Assembly: GCA_021742025.1 (NCBI GenBank)
Contig: JAIOWT010000051.1
Location: forward strand, 1-6,949
Source: Candidatus Nanopelagicales bacterium
GTDB lineage: Bacteria; Actinomycetota; Actinomycetes; S36-B12; UBA5976
DNA length: 6,949 nucleotides
Reading direction: 5' to 3'
Shown: positions 1 to 5,479 of the stretch, in pieces
Position numbering within the stretch: the first letter of the stretch is position 1
Layout: each line of letters begins with the position of its first letter
Made by a program: the position numbers and the translations under genes
Notes under the pieces: model-generated
Told to the model about the DNA's origin: nothing
The model's database searches: none
What the model saw: the letters and a program-made list of their open reading frames with translations, nothing else

Positions 1-503
1 AGCAACATAGTTTCATCTTCACGACCATGAGCGGCAACGATGATTGCAAAAGCGTTATTCAAGTCAACGTCGGAACTCCATTCGACCACTTCATAGCCGG
101 CAACTGGACCAAGCTTTAGTAATGCGCCTGAAATTGGGCTATCTCCGTAAATTGCTACAACTGGTGCTGGCATGATCGGCTCCAAAAATATCTCTAAAGT
201 TCCGCCGGAAAGGCATGGATTGTGAACGGTTCGTTTTCCTGACTGGGTATCAATCTCAGGCATTGGTGCGATGCGAAGCAAAATTGGCGTTCCCTCTTCA
301 AGTAAGGCAACGCTTTGGGATCGCACAGTCGAGTCAGAGCAGGATCCTCCAACAAAACCTTCCATTGAACCATCAGCAAAAATGATGGCTTCATCTCCAG
401 GCTTTGCTGAAGTTGGTTTTTCAGCGAGTACGACGCGGGCGTGAACGTATGGAGTGCGTGATTTTTGCAGTTCTGCAATACGCGATGCCAGAATCTTTGG
501 CAT
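1..503 (-). CDS. XdhC/CoxI-family protein, N-terminal 167 codons (runs off the left edge)
   Basis: The frame is open from an ATG at 503 to the left edge, so the C-terminus is missing. An N-terminal XdhC_CoxI-like domain spans about residues 10-108, with the small-residue/Cys motif VGGSCSDSTVR at 51-61 and PCLSGGTLEIFLEP at 96-109. A Rossmann-like XdhC C-terminal domain begins near VVAIYGD (115-121) and includes AAHGREDE at 157-164. Family members act in the cytoplasm, binding and delivering (and helping sulfurate) the molybdopterin cytosine dinucleotide cofactor of xanthine-oxidase-type enzymes such as CO dehydrogenase. It differs clearly from the full-length XdhC at 4373-5479, which has SGGCIEG at the equivalent site, and looks more like the shorter CoxF/CoxI branch. 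The start is fixed by GGGAGGTG at 514-507. It lies 67 bases downstream of the permease gene on the same strand and may be read from the moa operon, its own promoter, or both. The family call is firm; the exact client enzyme is unknown. Confidence 0.85.
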   Translation of the reverse strand, partial: MPKILASRIAELQKSRTPYVHARVVLAEKPTSAKPGDEAIIFADGSMEGFVGGSCSDSTVRSQSVALLEEGTPILLRIAPMPEIDTQSGKRTVHNPCLSGGTLEIFLEPIMPAPVVAIYGDSPISGALLKLGPVAGYEVVEWSSDVDLNNAFAIIVAAHGREDETML

Positions 504-506
504 ATC

Positions 507-514
507 CACCTCCC
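507..514 (-). promoter_or_regulatory. Strong Shine-Dalgarno site of the XdhC/CoxI-like gene
   Basis: The minus strand reads GGGAGGTG, with GGAGG ending five bases before the ATG at 503. This is a near-ideal ribosome binding site and decides the start of the partial XdhC-like gene. Confidence 0.8.
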
Positions 515-527
515 GAGTTACCGTCTA

Positions 528-533
528 ATTATG
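528..533 (-). promoter_or_regulatory. Candidate -10 element upstream of the XdhC/CoxI-like gene
   Basis: The minus strand reads CATAAT, a five-of-six match to TATAAT, 24 bases before the ATG at 503. No good -35 hexamer sits 16-18 bases further upstream. A weak or activator-dependent internal promoter is therefore possible but unproven. The gene may simply be read through from the permease gene, since no hairpin plus T-run is visible in the 67-base gap. Confidence 0.3.
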
Positions 534-570
534 CGCCTATTTGAAAGTATTCGCGATCTAAGCCTTACTT

Positions 571-1320
571 CTAGAGGTTAAAGATGAGTTTCATGCTCGC
601 AATAATCAACACCAAGCCAAGCGCTCTACGAACGCCTTCATTTGAGAACTGCTTGATTCCCAGTCGGGTACCAATCAATGCTCCGATGATTACTGCTACT
701 GCATAAATCCATAAGGCGTCTGGCAAATTGGAAACTGACGAAATGTGGCCCAGGAGGCCAAAAACTGAATTAGTAAGAATAAACAGAGCGGCAGTTCCCG
801 ATGCACCTTTAACAGATGTCCAGCCAAAGAAAATGATTAGTGGCGATAAGAAGATGCCTCCGCCAGTTCCAGTCAATCCGGAAAGTAACCCAATTGATGC
901 ACCTGTCAGTACTGAAATTGCAAAGTGTGGATGCTTTGCTTCACCGGTTGACTTGGGCGTTAGTTGAAATAGGAACATGATGCCTGCAAACAACAGGATC
1001 AATCCAACAATTGGCTTGTAAACATCTCCCGGAAGATTGATTGAGCCACCAAGGAATGACATAGGTATGGCACCAGCTGACAGAGGCAGGTAAAGCTTTA
1101 GATCAAAGAGTTTGGCGCGAATGTATTTGAAACTTGTATATGAGGAAACGATGATGTTTAAAACAAGCGCGGTCGGCTTAATAACCTGTGCTGGCACACC
1201 AAACAGCGACATGATCGCAATGTAAACCGAAGATCCAGCGTGGCCCACTGAAGTGTAGAGAATCGCGCCAAACATTAGGCACAGTGCAATTAAGTAATCT
1301 GTAGTTTGTAAGTTCAGCAA
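571..1320 (-). CDS. TauE/SafE-family (DUF81) membrane permease, 249 aa
   Basis: This is a hydrophobic polytopic protein of the TauE/SafE (sulfite exporter, DUF81) family. The two-fold pattern of the family is visible: SVGHAGSS at residues 24-31 in the N-half and SGLTGTGGGIFLSP at 147-160 in the C-half, plus SYTSFKYIR at 60-68. About eight membrane segments fit its 249-residue length, which is usual for the family. Characterised members export sulfite, sulfoacetate or similar anions across the cytoplasmic membrane; most are uncharacterised. The frame stays open upstream to 1377, but that would overlap the end of moaD. The TTG at 1320 has a strong GGAGG five bases upstream and lies one base after the moaD stop, so it is preferred. 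It is probably the last gene of the tight moaE-moaA-moaD unit. The placement suggests a link to Moco or sulfur metabolism, which is inference; the substrate cannot be read from sequence. Confidence 0.88.
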   Translation of the reverse strand: MLNLQTTDYLIALCLMFGAILYTSVGHAGSSVYIAIMSLFGVPAQVIKPTALVLNIIVSSYTSFKYIRAKLFDLKLYLPLSAGAIPMSFLGGSINLPGDVYKPIVGLILLFAGIMFLFQLTPKSTGEAKHPHFAISVLTGASIGLLSGLTGTGGGIFLSPLIIFFGWTSVKGASGTAALFILTNSVFGLLGHISSVSNLPDALWIYAVAVIIGALIGTRLGIKQFSNEGVRRALGLVLIIASMKLIFNL

Positions 1321-1321
1321 G

Positions 1322-1561
1322 TCACCCTCCCGCAAATGGTGGCAAAACATCAAGTGTTGAGCCATCAGAAACAACAACGCTCAGATCTCGCAGCGAGACT
1401 TCATCAAGTAAATAGCTGCATTGTGGGAGTACTTGACCAAGCTTTGGGTGAAGTGCTGCCGCCTGATCCAAGATGTGCATCGCTGATGATGAATCCAAAG
1501 TGATTTCGTTTACTCCAGCAGCTGCACGTGCTGCAGCAAAAAATCTAACGGTTACAGCCAC
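1322..1561 (-). CDS. moaD: Molybdopterin synthase small subunit MoaD (sulfur carrier)
   Basis: This is a 79-residue ubiquitin-like (ThiS/MoaD) protein. It opens with VTVRFFAAARAAAG (residues 3-16), the typical first beta strand and helix, and ends with PPFAGG. The C-terminal Gly-Gly is the tail that is adenylated and thiocarboxylated to carry sulfur. MoaD pairs with MoaE in the cytoplasm to convert cyclic pyranopterin monophosphate to molybdopterin. The start is GTG at 1561, three bases after the moaA stop, with AGGCGG seven bases upstream inside the end of moaA. The stop lies one base before the permease start. Length and tail are normal for the family. No MoeB-type activating enzyme is present in the window. 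Confidence 0.93.
   Translation of the reverse strand: MAVTVRFFAAARAAAGVNEITLDSSSAMHILDQAAALHPKLGQVLPQCSYLLDEVSLRDLSVVVSDGSTLDVLPPFAGG
1326..1330 (-). promoter_or_regulatory. Shine-Dalgarno that sets the permease TTG start
   Basis: The minus strand reads GGAGG followed by GTGAC and TTG. The site lies inside the last codons of moaD, so translation of the two genes is probably coupled. It argues for the TTG at 1320 over the upstream in-frame ATG codons. Confidence 0.7.
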
Positions 1562-1564
1562 GAA

Positions 1565-2566
1565 CTAACCGCCTATGGCCGACATTGGCCTTGCTGGCTG
1601 AATAAAACTCGGATCATTAATGCCATGTCCTGGCAGCTTTGCCAAAACAGTCTTACCAAATCGGGATGCAATTTCAGCGCGCTTTTCTTCGTCAGTGCCA
1701 TCAGATTCGCGAAGCACTAAACGGAGATCCATTTCACTGGTTGCAAAGAGACAGGAACGCAATTGGCCATCCGAAGTTAAGCGAAGGCGATCACATGAAC
1801 CACAGAACGGACGAGTAACACTTGCAATAATTCCAACAGTCTCAGGTCCACCATTGATCAAGAATTCTTCGGCTGGTGCTGAGCCTCTGGCTTCAACTGG
1901 AGTCAACGAGAAAACTGGATTCAAGGCATGGAACACATCATCGGCGGTAACCATGGTTGAGCGATCCCAAATGCCACCTGCATCTAGTGGCATTTGCTCG
2001 ATGAAGCGAAGTTTGAAACCTTCATCAAGTGCCCACTTAAGAAGTCCAACTGCTTCATCATCGTTTACGCCAGGCATCAACACTGTGTTGATTTTGATTG
2101 GAGTTAGATCGGCATCACGCGCAGCTTTCAATCCCTTTAATACGTCATCGAAACGATCACGATAAGTCATTGACTTGAAACGCTCAGCGCTCAATGTGTC
2201 CAGCGAAACGTTTACACGTTCTAATCCTGCATCTTTAAGAGGCTGAGCAAGAGCAGCTAGGCGAATTCCATTTGTGGTTAACGAAAGTTTTGGTGGATTT
2301 GGCAGGCTGTTAATTCGAGCCACGATGTCAACGATGTCTGGACGCAGTAACGGTTCGCCACCAGTTAAGCGAACTTCATCGATACCAGCTTCGATTCCAA
2401 CTTCAAGAATTGTCATTAACTCATCAGTGGTTAACAAATCTTCAGTGGGCATCCAGGCAGCGAAGTCATGTGGCATGCAGTAGGTGCAACGTAGGTTGCA
2501 ACGATCAGTAAGTGAAACGCGAATGTCGCGGTGAACGCGGCCAAATGTGTCGATCAAGGCACTCAT
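1565..2566 (-). CDS. moaA: GTP 3',8-cyclase MoaA (radical SAM)
   Basis: MoaA performs the first step of Moco synthesis, turning GTP into 3',8-cyclo-7,8-dihydro-GTP by radical SAM chemistry in the cytoplasm. With the start at 2566 the protein has 333 residues. It shows the radical SAM cluster CNLRCTYC (Cys23, Cys27, Cys30), the SAM-binding stretch LTGGEPLLR, and the second 4Fe-4S site FCGSC...RSC (Cys255, Cys258, Cys272; C-x2-C-x13-C). It ends in Gly-Gly, the tail needed for catalysis in characterised MoaA. An upstream in-frame ATG at 2581 would add five residues. The 2566 start is preferred because it overlaps the moaE stop as ATGA, has GGGTGA seven bases upstream, and gives the family's usual N-terminus (short lead, then LIDTFGR). 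All catalytic features are intact. MoaC, the next enzyme, is not in the window. Confidence 0.96.
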   Translation of the reverse strand: MSALIDTFGRVHRDIRVSLTDRCNLRCTYCMPHDFAAWMPTEDLLTTDELMTILEVGIEAGIDEVRLTGGEPLLRPDIVDIVARINSLPNPPKLSLTTNGIRLAALAQPLKDAGLERVNVSLDTLSAERFKSMTYRDRFDDVLKGLKAARDADLTPIKINTVLMPGVNDDEAVGLLKWALDEGFKLRFIEQMPLDAGGIWDRSTMVTADDVFHALNPVFSLTPVEARGSAPAEEFLINGGPETVGIIASVTRPFCGSCDRLRLTSDGQLRSCLFATSEMDLRLVLRESDGTDEEKRAEIASRFGKTVLAKLPGHGINDPSFIQPARPMSAIGG

Positions 2567-2985
2567 GCGCAATTCACCCATTCATCAGTACCGTCTGCGA
2601 AAACCTGATGTTTCCAGATCGGAATTTGTGCTTTAACTTCGTCAACCAAGGCTTCGCAAGCGTCAAACGCAGCTTTGCGATGCTTTGCGGAAACTGCTGC
2701 AACAAGTGCCGCTTCTCCGATTGCAATGTCACCGTGACGATGCGCAACCGCGACGCTAACCACGTCATGTTCCGCAGCCACTTGCTGGGCAACCTTTTCT
2801 AGCAATGCCTGGGCGCTCGGATGAGCTTCATAAGAAAGGGACAAAACTTCGCGGCCATGATCGTTATCGCGAACATCACCGGAGAAAGTGACCAATGCGC
2901 CCGCAGTATTAGAGCGCACCAGACGGGCCAGATCCAATACTGAGATTGGATCTGTGGTCACAAAAGCCCCCGAGACGTTAGACAT
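2563..2985 (-). CDS. moaE: Molybdopterin synthase large (catalytic) subunit MoaE
   Basis: This 140-residue MoaE-family protein has TFSGDVRDND at residues 33-42 (Arg39), AHRHGDIAIGEAAL at 81-94, KHRKAAF at 101-107 and VKAQIPIWKHQVFADGTDEW at 117-136. Lys118 and Lys125 match the two catalytic lysines of the family (Lys119 and Lys126 in E. coli numbering). MoaE accepts sulfur from thiocarboxylated MoaD to build the dithiolene of molybdopterin. It is the first gene of the leftward operon and its TGA overlaps the moaA start (ATGA), so the two are probably translationally coupled. The ATG at 2985 is preceded by AAGGG only one base away, and by GATAAT at the position expected for a leaderless transcript. 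Confidence 0.95.
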   Translation of the reverse strand: MSNVSGAFVTTDPISVLDLARLVRSNTAGALVTFSGDVRDNDHGREVLSLSYEAHPSAQALLEKVAQQVAAEHDVVSVAVAHRHGDIAIGEAALVAAVSAKHRKAAFDACEALVDEVKAQIPIWKHQVFADGTDEWVNCA

Positions 2986-2991
2986 GCCCTT

Positions 2992-2997
2992 ATTATC
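2992..2997 (-). promoter_or_regulatory. Candidate -10 element of moaE, placed for a leaderless mRNA
   Basis: The minus strand reads GATAAT (five of six to TATAAT) at -12 to -7 relative to the moaE ATG, so transcription would begin at or very near the start codon. Leaderless mRNAs with this spacing are common in actinobacteria. At the -35 distance there is no TTGACA-like hexamer. Instead the palindrome at 3015-3033 occupies that place, which hints at regulation there. This is inference from spacing only. Confidence 0.45.
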
Positions 2998-3014
2998 GTG
3001 GGGTTTGTCCGATT

Positions 3015-3033
3015 GCGATAGTTATCGCGCGAT
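3015..3033. promoter_or_regulatory. Two overlapping palindromes, candidate operator between moaE and moeA
   Basis: Positions 3015-3028 form GCGATA-GT-TATCGC, an inverted repeat with six-base arms. Positions 3024-3033 form ATCGCGCGAT, a perfect ten-base palindrome sharing the middle half-site. The result is three GCGAT half-sites in alternating orientation within 19 bases, the outer two exactly 14 bases apart. The block lies 30-48 bases upstream of moaE, over the expected -35 region, and 73-91 bases upstream of moeA. It suits binding by a dimeric regulator of both divergent units. The regulator is unknown, and I cannot assign it to ModE or any other family. Confidence 0.45.
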
Positions 3034-3070
3034 TTCAATGGGTTTTACCTCATTACAGGCTCGCAATGTG

Positions 3071-3098
3071 AAGATCTAGAACAAAAGATCTAGAACAA
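3071..3098. repeat. Perfect 14-bp tandem direct repeat (two copies) just upstream of moeA
   Basis: AAGATCTAGAACAA occurs at 3071-3084 and again without a gap at 3085-3098. Each copy contains two overlapping six-base palindromes, AGATCT and TCTAGA. The second copy ends two bases before the GGAGG that precedes the moeA start, so the repeat lies in the 5' leader or core promoter of moeA. It may be a tandem operator or a recent slippage duplication. Nothing here shows which. Confidence 0.6.
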
Positions 3099-3099
3099 T

Positions 3100-3104
3100 G
3101 GAGG
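3100..3104 (+). promoter_or_regulatory. Unusually close Shine-Dalgarno of moeA
   Basis: GGAGG ends only one base before the moeA ATG at 3106, well below the usual 5-9 base spacing. No other in-frame start exists between the upstream TAG at 3091-3093 and this ATG, and the next in-frame start (GTG at 3151) would remove conserved N-terminal sequence. The ATG at 3106 therefore stands. A three-codon frame, ATG GAG GAA TGA (3098-3109), overlaps it. Confidence 0.5.
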
Positions 3105-3105
3105 A

Positions 3106-4302
3106 ATGAGTACTGGCCCTGAGTTCGAAGTCACCTGGGAACAAGCACGGGTGTTGGCGCATCAAAGTGCCACTCCCACACCTTCGGTTACCTTGCCGTT
3201 GCGCGAGGCTGCAGGTCAAGTACTTTCCCAGGACGTAGTTGCCTTGGGAGACATGCCACCATTTGCCGCATCCCGCATCGATGGTTGGGCTGTCAGTGGT
3301 CCTGGTCCTTGGAAGCGAGTTGGCGACGCACTTGCAGGCCATGAGTTTGTGGAAAGTCTTAACGCTGGCGAATGTGTTCACATTGCAACTGGGGCAGTTA
3401 TGCCAGCTGGTGCAACCGCTGCATTAAAGGATGAAGAAAGCCAGATCGACGGCGAAAAAGTAATTGCAATCGATGGCGCAGCTGGACTATTAGATGACTC
3501 TGGCGCACTTCCCTACTTTCATGACGTTAGGCCAAGCGGCTACGAGGCCAAGACTGGCGATGTACTGATTCCAAAGGGAACAAAGTTAACGCCAGCAATA
3601 ATTGGCGTTGCTGCAGCCGGCGGTCATGACGAACTAACGGTTTTCAAGAAAATCGTTATTGATGTATTTGTCTTTGGTGACGAATTATTGAGTTCAGGCC
3701 CATCTCGCGATGGAAAAGTTAGAGATTCACTCGGTCCACAGTTACCACTTTGGATTGAATACATTGGCGCTGAGTTAAATCAAGTAAAGCTTGTGGCAGA
3801 CACCATCGAAGATCACTTTGCTGCGATTTCAAAATCCAAAGCAGATTTAATCGTTACGACCGGTGGCACTGCAGCTGGACCGGTGGATCATTTACATAAT
3901 GCAATTGTTGACGCCGGTGGCAGCTTCGTTATTGATGCTGTTTTAGTTCGCCCGGGGTATCACCAACTGATGGCAAAGATCGGCGAACGGCACTTAATTG
4001 GATTGCCAGGCAATCCGCAATCTGCAGTAATCGGATTGTTGAGTTTGGCAGTGCCATTTATTGCAGGTGCAAATGGTCAAGCGTTACCGGAACTTGAAAC
4101 CTGCCAAATCAGCAGTTCACTCAAGGGGCCAGCCCGCGAAGTTAGGTTAGCTTTGTGTTCGTTGGATACCAATATCGCAACACCCCTTGAGCACTTGGAC
4201 TCTTCAATGTTGCGCGGTTTTGTATTGGCTGATGGCTATGCCGTTCTTCCTCCAGGTGGGGCTGAGGCAGGTCAGATCGTTCCCTGGCTCAATCTGCCCT
4301 AG
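3106..4302 (+). CDS. moeA: Molybdopterin molybdenumtransferase MoeA
   Basis: This 398-residue protein is of normal length for MoeA, which inserts molybdate into adenylylated molybdopterin in the cytoplasm. Recognisable family motifs are SRIDGWAV (residues 57-63, Asp59 as in E. coli MoeA), HIATGAVMPAGAT (92-104), FGDELLSSG (190-198, with the conserved Glu193), VRDSLGP (205-211, Asp207), TTGGTAAGPVD (251-261), VRPG (281-284) and GLPGNPQSA (299-307), followed by a short C-terminal beta domain ending near 398. Several positions depart from the usual consensus: GYE (145-147) for GED, VFGDE for STGDE, GGTAAG for GGVSVG, and RPGYH for KPGKP. It is therefore a diverged MoeA, though the fold looks complete. 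It is transcribed divergently from moaE and is followed after 70 bases by xdhC on the same strand. The MoeA call is firm; full activity is presumed. Confidence 0.93.
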   Translation: MSTGPEFEVTWEQARVLAHQSATPTPSVTLPLREAAGQVLSQDVVALGDMPPFAASRIDGWAVSGPGPWKRVGDALAGHEFVESLNAGECVHIATGAVMPAGATAALKDEESQIDGEKVIAIDGAAGLLDDSGALPYFHDVRPSGYEAKTGDVLIPKGTKLTPAIIGVAAAGGHDELTVFKKIVIDVFVFGDELLSSGPSRDGKVRDSLGPQLPLWIEYIGAELNQVKLVADTIEDHFAAISKSKADLIVTTGGTAAGPVDHLHNAIVDAGGSFVIDAVLVRPGYHQLMAKIGERHLIGLPGNPQSAVIGLLSLAVPFIAGANGQALPELETCQISSSLKGPAREVRLALCSLDTNIATPLEHLDSSMLRGFVLADGYAVLPPGGAEAGQIVPWLNLP

Positions 4303-4372
4303 GGTTATGGAAAGCCGAAAATTTACCGCTCTGACCTCAGGTTAAATACGCAGCAAAACATAGGACATTACC

Positions 4373-5479
4373 TTGAAAGAAGTACTCGACGACTTAATCG
4401 CCGCATTTAACTCTGGCGATACAACTGCCATGGCAACCGTGGTTCGGACTTGGCGTTCAGCGCCACGACCTGCTGGCGCATCAATGTTGGTTAATGCAGC
4501 AGGTGAAGCAGTTGGCTCAGTAAGTGGCGGTTGTATTGAAGGCGCCGTTTATGAAATGGCGGGCGAAGTAATTGCCAACGGTGTCCCCCAGTTTGAAAAA
4601 TACGGCATTAGCAATGACGATGCATTTGCTGTTGGCCTAACCTGTGGCGGCATTTTGGAGGTTTTCGTTGAGCAAATCTCAACCGAGACTTGGCCAGAAC
4701 TTCCGGAACTTTATGCCAGCGTCCAAGCTGACCAACCGGTAGCCGTTGCAACAGTCGTTAATGGAACTGCGCATGTGGGCAAGCACTTAGTGGTTTGGCC
4801 AGATCGGACTGCAGGTGACCTTGGTAGTGATCGACTTAACTCTGCGGTTGGTGCTGATGTGCTTGGACTATTGGAATCTGGAACAACTGGTTTCTTGCAT
4901 TACGGTTCTGATGGCGAGCGCCTTGAGGGCGATCTAGAGATTTTCGTTTCGACCTTTGCGCCTAAGCCACGAATGCTTGTGTTCGGTGCAATTGATTTTG
5001 CCGCAGCAGTAGCAAAAGCTGGAAAGTTCTTAGGATTCCACGTGACGGTTTGTGACGCACGCGAAGTGTTTGCCACAAAGAAGCGCTTCCCTGACGCTGA
5101 TGAAGTTGTGAACGACTGGCCGCATCGCTGGCTTGCAACGCAAGAAATTGATTCCCGCACTGTCATTTGCATTTTGACCCATGATCCCAAATTTGATGTT
5201 CCAGTGGTCATTGAAGCGCTCAAGACTAAGGCTGCATACATTGGTGCCATGGGCTCGCGTAAGACTCATGATGATCGAGTTGCCCGCTTAATTGAAGCCG
5301 GCGTTGATCCAGAAGATTTGAAGCGGGTTAAATCCCCGATTGGACTAGACCTAGGTGCTCGCACTCCAGAAGAAACAGCAATTTCAATTTTGGCCGAGGT
5401 AATTCAAGATCGTTGGGGTGGCTCTGGAAAGAACTTGGCGCAAACTAACGGAACAATCCATCCAGGCGCACCGCGATGA
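4373..5479 (+). CDS. xdhC: XdhC-family Moco maturation/delivery protein, full length
   Basis: This 368-residue XdhC/CoxI-family protein has both domains. The N-terminal domain carries GSVSGGCIEGAVYEMA (residues 48-63), with the conserved Cys54, and GLTCGGILEVFVE (88-100). The C-terminal Rossmann domain starts near MLVFGAIDFA (201-210) and continues with VTVCDAR, RFPDADEVV, LTHDPKFDVPV (268-278), AYIGAMGSRKTHDDR (288-302) and PIGLDLGARTPEETAISI (322-339). In characterised systems XdhC binds finished Moco, promotes its sulfuration with a cysteine desulfurase, and inserts it into xanthine dehydrogenase-type enzymes. The start is TTG at 4373 with AGGA seven bases upstream; an in-frame TAG at 4361-4363 excludes any earlier ATG, GTG or TTG start. 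The stop overlaps the next gene as ATGA, tying it to the MocA-like enzyme that would make the cytosine-dinucleotide cofactor. The client enzyme (CO dehydrogenase, xanthine dehydrogenase or similar) is outside the window. Confidence 0.92.
   Translation: MKEVLDDLIAAFNSGDTTAMATVVRTWRSAPRPAGASMLVNAAGEAVGSVSGGCIEGAVYEMAGEVIANGVPQFEKYGISNDDAFAVGLTCGGILEVFVEQISTETWPELPELYASVQADQPVAVATVVNGTAHVGKHLVVWPDRTAGDLGSDRLNSAVGADVLGLLESGTTGFLHYGSDGERLEGDLEIFVSTFAPKPRMLVFGAIDFAAAVAKAGKFLGFHVTVCDAREVFATKKRFPDADEVVNDWPHRWLATQEIDSRTVICILTHDPKFDVPVVIEALKTKAAYIGAMGSRKTHDDRVARLIEAGVDPEDLKRVKSPIGLDLGARTPEETAISILAEVIQDRWGGSGKNLAQTNGTIHPGAPR

Noticed and set aside
194..478. A 94-codon open frame on the minus strand
   Set aside because: It overlaps the XdhC/CoxI-like gene in another frame. 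The partial protein read from 503 has clear family motifs and a strong ribosome binding site, while this frame has low-complexity, unlikely protein sequence.
1321..1377. Longer N-terminus for the permease, from ATG codons overlapping moaD
   Set aside because: It would add a His/Met-rich, non-membrane lead and ignore the GGAGG that serves the TTG at 1320. The short gap after moaD fits the packing of the operon.
1620..2165. A 181-codon plus-strand open frame
   Set aside because: It lies antisense within moaA, has Ser/Arg-rich composition typical of a shadow frame, and shows no domain.
2986..3105. Possible Moco riboswitch upstream of moaE or moeA
   Set aside because: The region is only 120 bases and is shared by two divergent promoters. 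The moaE mRNA appears to have almost no leader, and I cannot trace the multi-helix riboswitch fold. A covariance-model search would settle it.
4303..4372. Separate promoter or terminator between moeA and xdhC
   Set aside because: The 70-base gap has a small ACCT-C-AGGT palindrome and A/T-rich stretches, but no paired -35/-10 in register and no hairpin with a T-run. Co-transcription with moeA is as likely.
4900..5269. Two minus-strand open frames inside xdhC
   Set aside because: They are antisense to the well-conserved Rossmann domain of XdhC and lack ribosome binding sites or recognisable domains.
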